From the NCBI GenBank assembly GCA_016839845.1, contig JAEOTL010000280.1, positions 1 to 6,676 of the forward strand: a stretch of 6,676 bases of DNA, read 5' to 3'. Numbering within the stretch: the stretch's first letter is position 1; the number at the start of each line of letters is the position of its first letter. Made by a program: the position numbers and the translations under genes. This DNA is from Promethearchaeota archaeon (GTDB lineage: Archaea > Asgardarchaeota > Lokiarchaeia > Sigynarchaeales > SOKP01). Below are positions 1 through 5,878 of the stretch, piece by piece. The notes beneath the pieces were generated by a model. It saw only the letters and a list, made by a program, of their open reading frames with translations, searched no databases and was not told the origin of the DNA.

Positions 1-1454
1 TAATGATAATACCCTATTCCACAAATGCCGATCGAAATTCCTGCAGGGATGACGGTACCTAATCCATCCCCCAGACTCCAGTCAATAAGTTGATCTCCAG
101 CCCAAACTGAAGTTGTGTATTTTGAAACGTTTGAATATCCTGCTCTTGTAAAAAATACAATTTCGCTTTGCTTCTCCATTTCTTGAACTGCTTCCAAATT
201 AACTTGGGCAAAAATAACAGGATATTTATTATGGAATGTTTCAGGACTTTCTTCAGAATGCAATACTGAATCAACTGGTAAATATTCTCCATAATCAGCC
301 ATCCAGCCGGATAATCCAATATTTATCATGTTTTCTTTTATAATCTCTTTAAACCACTTGATTGTATCAGGATTTGAAAGATCAAGAAGTGCTTTTTCTC
401 CACTATCAGTAATAATTTTGTAATGGTTTCCGTTTTTGTTTTTTACGCATAATCCCTTTTTAATAGCATCCTCATATTGTTCAACACCTTTGGCCAACAT
501 AGAGTTATTATACCCGAGAAATTTTATTCCTTTTTGATTTAATTGTTTTATAAAAGAGGGTAAATCCGGGTATAATTCTTCATCATATTTCCAATTCCAT
601 ATTAATCGTTTTTGTTGGCCTTGCATATGAATCCCTTGCCAGTCTTGGCACCAGACTGCTACGACTTTAACACCGCCTTCCAAGCATACATTAATCTTTT
701 GTTCTACGATTTCATGACCACCCTGAATTCCAAGCCATACACCATCATAAACCCAATCAGGTAGAACTGGTTGTTTTCCTAGTAAATTTGTTAAGTTACT
801 TACTGTCTCGAGAGTAGTATTAAATTTCCCTATTATAATTTCGTCAGGAATACTCCAAATATATAACTCATGATATTTCTTATTTGTAAAATTAAATTTC
901 GCATAACTTGTACTTGTACAGTGGCAATAGTAATTCTCAGATGAGACAAAAGTCGGTTGAGGATGATACGTGCTATACCAGTACCCTGTAATTGGAGGAT
1001 CACCCCTTCCAACTCCTTGTTCTTCAACAAACAGAGGGACTTCTTTTCCTCTAAAATTCACTTCAGAGAACTGTTCACCTAACCCAAATATCGCTTCATC
1101 TTCGGTAGCTTGAATTCTGATCCAAAATCTATTTATTTCAGGATAAGAACAATAAAAATTTAATTTTAATGTATCATCTTCTATTAGGATAACAACTTTA
1201 AGCTTTTCTACTTCCGTATTTTTGAATTCTAACTCTATTTCATTTTCTCCATTAATTACTATCTCAAATCTCTGTAAGGGAATTTTTATGATTATTTTCT
1301 CTCTAATTTTAAATTTTCCATAATGCATTTTGTATTTAGCTTTTCCTTTACCAATTGTAAAACACGGATCTTTTTGATTGTGTTTTAGAAATGGATAATC
1401 CTTAAAATAAATTGTAAATCCATCACCAAGTTCGTCATACTGTAATCTTAACAT
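1..1454 (-). CDS. Sulfoquinovosidase, GH31 family (3' end cut by window edge)
   Basis: This retaining alpha-glycosidase should release sulfoquinovose (6-deoxy-6-sulfoglucose) from sulfoquinovosyl glycerol or sulfolipid. Seen: 484 codons are open from ATG at 1454 to the edge; E. coli YihQ has about 678 residues, so roughly the last 190 are missing. An N-terminal beta domain (about 1-225) contains GLGEQFS (124-130) and QGVGR (146-150), followed by the catalytic barrel. From recalled YihQ numbering, the equivalents are Q262=Q244, Q288=Q270, R301=R283, W304=W286 (sulfonate and sugar contacts), nucleophile D405=D387 in GWMADYGEYLP, and acid/base D472=D454 in WAGDQ. Every spacing is identical. The C-terminal sulfonate-contacting Tyr (Y508) would fall outside the window. 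No signal peptide is visible, so the enzyme is probably cytoplasmic. It lies 18 nt after the isomerase stop, with AGGTAAA upstream as a weak ribosome site. General alpha-glucosidase or xylosidase is unlikely given the QQRW set. Confidence 0.9.
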   Translation of the reverse strand, partial: MLRLQYDELGDGFTIYFKDYPFLKHNQKDPCFTIGKGKAKYKMHYGKFKIREKIIIKIPLQRFEIVINGENEIELEFKNTEVEKLKVVILIEDDTLKLNFYCSYPEINRFWIRIQATEDEAIFGLGEQFSEVNFRGKEVPLFVEEQGVGRGDPPITGYWYSTYHPQPTFVSSENYYCHCTSTSYAKFNFTNKKYHELYIWSIPDEIIIGKFNTTLETVSNLTNLLGKQPVLPDWVYDGVWLGIQGGHEIVEQKINVCLEGGVKVVAVWCQDWQGIHMQGQQKRLIWNWKYDEELYPDLPSFIKQLNQKGIKFLGYNNSMLAKGVEQYEDAIKKGLCVKNKNGNHYKIITDSGEKALLDLSNPDTIKWFKEIIKENMINIGLSGWMADYGEYLPVDSVLHSEESPETFHNKYPVIFAQVNLEAVQEMEKQSEIVFFTRAGYSNVSKYTTSVWAGDQLIDWSLGDGLGTVIPAGISIGICGIGYYH

Positions 1455-1472
1455 CAATTTACCTATAGCTTT

Positions 1473-2798
1473 TTATTTAATTACTTTCCAACCTTTAATT
1501 TTAGCAAATATTTCTAATGGTTGTGTAAAAACATCATATACTACAGAAATATGGTGTGCTATTCCATTATTTATTATTTTCATTAAAACATCTTTTACGT
1601 GATTTTCAAAAATCACTTTAGCATAAGTACCTTTTAGTTCTTTTTCCATAGGAATTATCTTTCCCTTCTGTAAAAAGAGACGATACTCTCCAGGAGCGTA
1701 ATCAATTCTTAACAAAGAAACCAGTCCAGATTTCATAACGAAATCTGCTGTCACTCCTTTCCCTCCGGCAAAATAAGTGTCTAATGAACGGTTACATTTT
1801 CCATCCCAAAGATTACAAGGAGCTACTCCACAGTGCCATAATAAGGCAAAATTATGCTTAAGATCTATTTGAGAAAAATCTGCTAAATAAGGAGTTTCTG
1901 CTCCGATAGCCGCATGGGCTAACATAGAAAGACTTCCGAGTATATCTCCTTCACAAGTTAATATTTTTCCTTCTGATTGTAATATTGACATTGCAGCACA
2001 GGGAGCAATGCCAAAATCGGCAGCAAATTCCGGCCAACATCTTATAGTTAAAGCATCTAAATGATTCAATTCCATAAATTTGTCAAATTTGCTTGTAAGT
2101 TCTGCAACTTTAAATAGTTGTTGTTCAGATATTTCAGATACATCAAAAACGTTTTTAACTTGTGTTATTCTTTCCTTAATTTTATCTAAGTCAACTTCAA
2201 AGTTATAGATTTCACTTAATTCGAAATGTTCAATTAGAACTCCAAGTTCTTTATACAAATCCAGTTCGTCAATATCTAGATTAAAAAATCCCTTCGCCCT
2301 ATAACCCAAAATCCCTATTTTTCTTGTCGCGAATGCCTTAATTATTCGTAATGCATCTAACCAATCTTCATCTACATCGCTTCCAATTACAACTTGATAA
2401 TTTTTTACTCCCGCTTTATACAAGTTACTGGAATTCAGATTGATCCCACAGATAGAGTTGAGTCTAATTTTGCCTCCATCGTAAGGTAATTCCTCTAAAC
2501 CCCATAATAAAATTGGCTTTTGAATTATTTTATTTAATTCTAAAATCAAATTTCCCAATGCGAAAGTTCCACTTATACAAATTATCCCATCAATATTTTT
2601 AGCTTTAAATTCCTGAGCTGTTGTTATGACATCTTCAATTTCAATTATAAGCTCTGGCTGAATTTCCCAATCAACATTTTCAATCACTTCTAAGTTAGAT
2701 TGAATCTTTTCAAAAATACCTCTTGCCGCATTATAATCAAAAGTTTTTCTTGCTAAGCATACAACTCCAATCTTAATTTTCACTTTCAATGTTTTCAC
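1473..2798 (-). CDS. L-fucose isomerase-fold sugar isomerase, probable sulfoquinovose isomerase
   Basis: This 441-residue aldose-ketose isomerase is of the FucI/AraA-like fold (COG2407 type). Seen: a Rossmann-like N-terminal half (IGVVCLARKTFD near 10-21; an internal IGILGYRAKGFF at 161-172), then the metal site. CEGDILGSL (282-290) gives E283, ADFSQID (306-312) gives D307, WHCG (321-324) follows, and HH at 415-416 near the C-terminus should supply the histidine. The 24-residue E-to-D gap matches E337/D361 of E. coli FucI as I recall it. From memory, SQ isomerases of the sulfo-transaldolase and sulfo-transketolase pathways (SftI/SqvD, SqwD) belong to this superfamily, whereas YihS does not. 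Because the sulfoquinovosidase follows by 18 nt, SQ to sulfofructose is the inferred reaction; fucose, arabinose or another sugar remains possible. The chosen start is GTG at 2798: an in-frame TAA lies two codons upstream and the ATG at 2800 is out of frame. TTG (codon 4) and GTG (codon 6) are alternatives. Confidence 0.78.
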   Translation of the reverse strand: MKTLKVKIKIGVVCLARKTFDYNAARGIFEKIQSNLEVIENVDWEIQPELIIEIEDVITTAQEFKAKNIDGIICISGTFALGNLILELNKIIQKPILLWGLEELPYDGGKIRLNSICGINLNSSNLYKAGVKNYQVVIGSDVDEDWLDALRIIKAFATRKIGILGYRAKGFFNLDIDELDLYKELGVLIEHFELSEIYNFEVDLDKIKERITQVKNVFDVSEISEQQLFKVAELTSKFDKFMELNHLDALTIRCWPEFAADFGIAPCAAMSILQSEGKILTCEGDILGSLSMLAHAAIGAETPYLADFSQIDLKHNFALLWHCGVAPCNLWDGKCNRSLDTYFAGGKGVTADFVMKSGLVSLLRIDYAPGEYRLFLQKGKIIPMEKELKGTYAKVIFENHVKDVLMKIINNGIAHHISVVYDVFTQPLEIFAKIKGWKVIK

Positions 2799-2840
2799 AT
2801 TTTATATTTATTTTAAAAATTGAAATAATTGATGTTTCTA

Positions 2841-2854
2841 AATTATTTTTAAAA
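2841..2854 (-). promoter_or_regulatory. Possible TATA element for the isomerase-glycosidase operon
   Basis: The minus strand reads TTTTAAAAATAATT, giving a start near 2820-2825 and a leader of about 25 nt before GTG at 2798. A second candidate (TTTAAAAT at 2810-2817) would start transcription inside the annotated N-terminus, favouring a later start codon. The region is so AT-rich that both are weak calls. Confidence 0.25.
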
Positions 2855-2882
2855 CAAAAAATAAACCTTTTGAAAAAACTGA

Positions 2883-2897
2883 TTTCCGCACTGGAAA
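2883..2897. promoter_or_regulatory. Inverted repeat TTTCC-N5-GGAAA, possible operator
   Basis: Two perfect 5-nt arms flank GCACT, in an otherwise AT-rich spacer upstream of the isomerase operon and about 30 nt beyond its better TATA candidate. The arms are short, so chance is possible. It does not match the palindrome at 4532-4547. Confidence 0.2.
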
Positions 2898-2946
2898 ATT
2901 GAGCTTTCTCATTTATTTCATCTTAAACCAAAGTTATTTCTAATAT

Positions 2947-2966
2947 AAAATAAAAAAAGAAAAAAA
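2947..2966 (-). terminator. T-tract terminator after the transporter gene
   Basis: On the minus strand, about 11 nt after the transporter stop, the sequence reads as two T7-like runs separated by single bases and followed by more T. Such T-rich tracts without a hairpin are typical archaeal terminators. It separates the transporter transcript from the isomerase operon. Confidence 0.5.
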
Positions 2967-2977
2967 GGTTAAAAATA

Positions 2978-4450
2978 TTAAAATCCGAGTTCTTTCATCT
3001 TAGCTTTGTTACTTAATACCCTTTCTTGAGTTAGGGGGAAAAACTTCCACATAATTAGGATACCCACTAGTAAAACTAATGCTGGAATGACACCTTGTAT
3101 AAGGCGGATACCTATAAGTACTAAATTCATATCACCACCTGCAAGTGTAACTGCGTTTAACATTTCCGCATAAGTATCATTACCTGCTATAAACCCAGTG
3201 ATATCGTGAACACCCGCAAAAATAGTCTCGTCAATAAATGCAACAAATCGAAGAAGCATTGCAGAAATTCCGAAGAGAATCCCTTTTTGATTTTTCCCCA
3301 TCTTAACAATAACATCCTCATTTACACTTGGACTGATTATAGTGTATATGTATGAGTTTAAGCCTCCCTGAGCGAGACCGAGAATGAATGCCATGATTAT
3401 GATATCACTTAAGCCCTGAAAGAATGTCAATGGAAATGTCGCAGCACATGATAAGAGCCCCGCAACCACGAACGCTTTCTTATTATTGTTTATTTTCCTA
3501 ATGTATCTGAGCCATATAGGAATAGATATCAAAGTACCTACGAGATTTAAACCTAAAATAATAAGAAACATATCACCACTAACCTGTAAGACAAAAGTTG
3601 TTGTATATAACATGTTTGTTATGACAAGGGCTATCCATATTCCATTACATACATTAAATATAATCCATACCACGTAACTTTTCGTTGTTATAGCTTCTTT
3701 AAGGACTTTTAAGAATTTCGCTCGCTTCACAGAATCAGGTGAATAATACTTATCAATCATTATTTTATCCTCACGGTTACCAGGAAGAGACAAAATAGCG
3801 AAAAAAAGAGCTATTACGGCGAGTATCACTGCCATCATGCTATAACTGGCAAAGGCATCGCCAGGTATCATATCAGTAAAAAGAGGAGGTAATAACATCC
3901 CAAGGAGAATAGCTAAGATGTCCATAGGGGCATAATATTTTGAGAATCTATTACGCTCGTGCTCTGTCCGAAATTTTTCCATTTGAATTGCCTTGAAGTT
4001 AACACCCACTAGCGTGCCAAAGGTATCAATTAAAACCAATGATAATAATAGCCACCCAAAAGCAGGCAAAATATAGGGATCTAAAAGGCTACCAAAGCTA
4101 TCTTTTGGTAGATTTGGGGCTGAAAAGAGAAGAACGACAGATAAGACCCAAGGGACGATGCCTATGACGATCCAAGGAAATCGTCTTCCCCATTTTCTCG
4201 TGAATCTCAAATTCCGATCGATTAAAAAACCAATAATAGGGTCATTAAGTCCGTTATATATCAGAAAGATAAACATGGCGATAGCGATATATGTTGCATT
4301 TAATCCAACAACGGCTTCATAATAGAAAAGCGTAAACCCTTGAATAGCACCTATTAATGTAGCGCAAAGTAGACCGAAAGCATTGGAAAGAAAGGTCCAT
4401 TTTGAATGTCTTGTTTCAAGAGATTCAGTATAATTAATAGTTTCATTCAT
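2978..4450 (-). CDS. GPH-family (MelB/YihO-like) sugar:cation symporter, probable SQ or SQ-glycoside importer
   Basis: This is a 490-residue inner-membrane secondary transporter of the glycoside-pentoside-hexuronide branch of the major facilitator superfamily, with about 12 hydrophobic segments. Seen: the family signature NDPIIGFLIDR at 69-79 and RKWGRRFPWI at 85-94 in the loop after TM2. MelB cation-site residues N58 and D59 correspond to N69 and D70, but the MelB D55 position is N66, which would fit proton rather than sodium coupling (inference). E. coli YihO and YihP, tied to SQ-glycoside and SQ uptake, are GPH members, so the neighbouring sulfoquinovosidase and isomerase suggest SQ or SQ-glycerol as substrate. 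Substrate cannot be read from sequence. ATG at 4450 is preferred over TTG at 4459 because a TTTAAATA box sits at 4469-4476, placing transcription start near the ATG. It is separated from the isomerase by 179 nt and a T-tract, so probably a separate transcript in the same regulon. Confidence 0.83.
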   Translation of the reverse strand: MNETINYTESLETRHSKWTFLSNAFGLLCATLIGAIQGFTLFYYEAVVGLNATYIAIAMFIFLIYNGLNDPIIGFLIDRNLRFTRKWGRRFPWIVIGIVPWVLSVVLLFSAPNLPKDSFGSLLDPYILPAFGWLLLSLVLIDTFGTLVGVNFKAIQMEKFRTEHERNRFSKYYAPMDILAILLGMLLPPLFTDMIPGDAFASYSMMAVILAVIALFFAILSLPGNREDKIMIDKYYSPDSVKRAKFLKVLKEAITTKSYVVWIIFNVCNGIWIALVITNMLYTTTFVLQVSGDMFLIILGLNLVGTLISIPIWLRYIRKINNNKKAFVVAGLLSCAATFPLTFFQGLSDIIIMAFILGLAQGGLNSYIYTIISPSVNEDVIVKMGKNQKGILFGISAMLLRFVAFIDETIFAGVHDITGFIAGNDTYAEMLNAVTLAGGDMNLVLIGIRLIQGVIPALVLLVGILIMWKFFPLTQERVLSNKAKMKELGF

Positions 4451-4468
4451 TTTAATCAAATTTTTTTT

Positions 4469-4476
4469 TATTTAAA
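4469..4476 (-). promoter_or_regulatory. TATA box for the transporter gene
   Basis: The minus strand reads TTTAAATA here, matching the archaeal TATA consensus. Its centre is about 22 nt from the A of the ATG at 4450, so transcription would begin at or just inside the start codon region. With no Shine-Dalgarno match in between, a leaderless or very short-leader mRNA is likely. A second AT-rich element (TATATA near 4494) is a weaker alternative. Confidence 0.5.
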
Positions 4477-4531
4477 TATTTGGTTGTAATAGTATATAAT
4501 ATTATGTTTTTGAGAATAGATTTGGTTAAAA

Positions 4532-4547
4532 TCCATTTTTAAATGGA
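4532..4547. promoter_or_regulatory. Perfect 16-bp palindrome, candidate operator in the divergent promoter region
   Basis: TCCATTT-TT-AAATGGA has two perfect 7-nt arms separated by TT. It ends 13 nt before the plus-strand TATA box and starts 55 nt beyond the minus-strand one, so a dimeric regulator bound here could influence the plus-strand gene directly and perhaps both genes. No regulator gene is in the window. Confidence 0.4.
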
Positions 4548-4560
4548 CAATGGCAATAGC

Positions 4561-4568
4561 TTTAAATA
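4561..4568 (+). promoter_or_regulatory. TATA box for the SCP2-ferredoxin gene
   Basis: TTTAAATA is an exact match to the archaeal TATA consensus. Transcription would start near 4590, leaving a leader of about 30 nt before the ATG at 4621. The leader contains AAGGGAT at 4611-4617, a poor Shine-Dalgarno match at best. Confidence 0.5.
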
Positions 4569-4620
4569 TTAATTTAGATTTTGGATAATAACTAATGTTA
4601 AAACGAAGTTAAGGGATATT

Positions 4621-5787
4621 ATGGTGGAAAAACGAGAAATCGAATCAGCATTTTTAGAAATGTTGAAAGATCAAGAGAAAAAAGCACCGAATGACAAAAT
4701 TTATGAGAAAGATATGGAAACTATTGGGGAACTACACGTCCAATGGAAACTACCTTTTAAAATTCGAGGATCTCAAATCTTTAAGAAAGATTCAATATCT
4801 TACAAGTTCGGAGAAAATTTAGAGAACCCCGATATTTCTTTGGTAATCAGGAATAAAGAATTAGCACTTCGATTCTTAAGAGGGGAAATCTTTGATTTTG
4901 ATTACGGTCCGGGTTATAAGGGAGATTTCAAAGTATATTACACAGATTCATGGAAGGTGATCGAAACAGAAACAGGAAAAAAGAACGTAAGAATTAATAA
5001 GCCTTTTATAACCATTCGATTTAATAAAGAGAGGGAATATCATCCTTATATGGTATCAAAATTACCCATTTTTCGAAAATTGGTGGCAACACGAATGTCT
5101 GAGGAGGATATTGGATATTTCATCCCAATCAATCAGTCGCTTGGAACGTATGAAAACCAAGTTATACCGTATGTAGTCTTTAAACACTTCATTGATAAAG
5201 CGAGCAACATCGTCATTTTGAATAAATGTGGCTGTAGAGTCAGTAAAAACTGTCAACATCACGATCATTCGATAGGATGCCTAAACATGGGCGATGACAC
5301 ATTGAATTTGCCGATTGATAAAGAAAGAAAGCACGTTGCAACAAAGGAAGAAGCCTTGGAACTTGTGAAAAAGGCTATTGATGATGGTTTGATTCCACTA
5401 CTTGGAAGAGCCATGGATGAGGCTGTAGGGGCTGGTATTGAAGATACAGGAAAATTTATGTCTGCATGTTTTTGTTGTCCTTGCTGCTGTGTCGATATTC
5501 CAATTCTGAAACATGCCACAAATGAGCTTAAATTTATAAAAAAAATCGAAGGGCTTAATGTGGTGGTTGATGACGACGCTTGTATTGGATGTGAAGATTG
5601 TATTGACGCTTGCGTTTGGAATGGGAATGAAATGATAGAAGGTATAGCACATATTACGGACCGATGTCTAGGTTGTGGAAGGTGTGTGGAAGCTTGCCCT
5701 AGCGATGCAATCTCTATAACTTTCAATGACTCAAGTAATATTGATGCGTTAATTAAAGAATTAAATGCCCATGTTACAGTAGACTAA
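4621..5787 (+). CDS. SCP2-like domain fused to cysteine-rich di-[4Fe-4S] ferredoxin-type protein, function unknown
   Basis: I cannot name this 388-residue protein. Seen, in order: a region at about 30-135 resembling a sterol-carrier SCP2 fold (ENPDISLVIRNKELALRFLRG, 68-88, then YKGDFKVYY, 99-107); a middle domain with IPINQSLGTYENQ (168-180) and the cysteine set C203, C205, C211, C220 (GCLNMG); a cluster CFCCPCCC at 283-290 with six cysteines in eight residues; and a C-terminal pair of ferredoxin motifs, C321-x2-C324-x2-C327-x3-C331 and C349-x2-C352-x2-C355-x3-C359-P. The last two should bind two [4Fe-4S] clusters; the other cysteines could hold another cluster or metal. It has no membrane segment or signal peptide, so it is probably a cytoplasmic electron-transfer protein, perhaps with a lipophilic ligand in the SCP2 part. 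It is divergent from the SQ transporter, which may mean shared control. A homologue lies downstream in reverse orientation. TTTAAATA at 4561-4568 supports the ATG at 4621. Confidence 0.8.
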   Translation: MVEKREIESAFLEMLKDQEKKAPNDKIYEKDMETIGELHVQWKLPFKIRGSQIFKKDSISYKFGENLENPDISLVIRNKELALRFLRGEIFDFDYGPGYKGDFKVYYTDSWKVIETETGKKNVRINKPFITIRFNKEREYHPYMVSKLPIFRKLVATRMSEEDIGYFIPINQSLGTYENQVIPYVVFKHFIDKASNIVILNKCGCRVSKNCQHHDHSIGCLNMGDDTLNLPIDKERKHVATKEEALELVKKAIDDGLIPLLGRAMDEAVGAGIEDTGKFMSACFCCPCCCVDIPILKHATNELKFIKKIEGLNVVVDDDACIGCEDCIDACVWNGNEMIEGIAHITDRCLGCGRCVEACPSDAISITFNDSSNIDALIKELNAHVTVD

Positions 5788-5799
5788 TCTAGGATTAGT
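5783..5799. repeat. Short hairpin over the stop codon of the SCP2-ferredoxin gene
   Basis: ACTAATC-TAG-GATTAGT forms a 7-bp stem with a 3-nt loop and includes the TAA stop (5785-5787). It stands 22 nt before the T-tract at 5822-5832, too far for a classical bacterial intrinsic terminator, but could stabilise the mRNA 3' end. Confidence 0.3.
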
Positions 5800-5821
5800 T
5801 AAAACAACTGATAAGACATAA

Positions 5822-5832
5822 TTTTTTTTTTT
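5822..5832 (+). terminator. T11 tract, terminator for the SCP2-ferredoxin gene
   Basis: Eleven consecutive T residues lie 34 nt after the stop codon. They are followed at 5832-5850 by a 6-bp inverted repeat (TAAACT-N7-AGTTTA). The T-run is in the right orientation to end the plus-strand transcript. No comparable tract is seen for the opposing minus-strand gene, apart from AAAA at 5801-5804 on this strand. Confidence 0.5.
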
Positions 5833-5878
5833 AAACTCCTCTAAAGTTTATAGTGGGCTGCTCTTGCTTGTCATCCTT

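Noticed and set aside
59..319. Minus-strand reading frame of 86 residues, and another at 833-1030
   Set aside because: Both lie inside the GH31 gene in another frame. The GH31 frame is continuous across 1-1454 with family motifs throughout.
1..1454. GH31 gene as a general alpha-glucosidase or alpha-xylosidase
   Set aside because: The sulfonate-binding R283 and W286 and both Gln residues match the sulfoquinovosidase pattern at exact spacing.
1455..1472. Separate promoter for the GH31 gene
   Set aside because: Only 18 nt separate it from the isomerase stop, so co-transcription is the simpler reading.
3486..3677. Plus-strand reading frame inside the transporter gene
   Set aside because: It is antisense to a well-supported membrane protein and has no family features or promoter.
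4451..4459. TTG at 4459 as the transporter start
   Set aside because: ATG lies three codons downstream at 4450 and fits the TATA position better; the extra residues add nothing conserved.
5062..5726. Several minus-strand frames opposite the SCP2-ferredoxin gene
   Set aside because: They are antisense shadows of a frame with clear ferredoxin motifs and have low-complexity Ser/Pro/His composition.
5788..5878. Attachment site or mobile-element end between the two convergent homologues
   Set aside because: Only short hairpins and a T-tract are seen. There are no terminal inverted repeats, target duplications or integrase genes.
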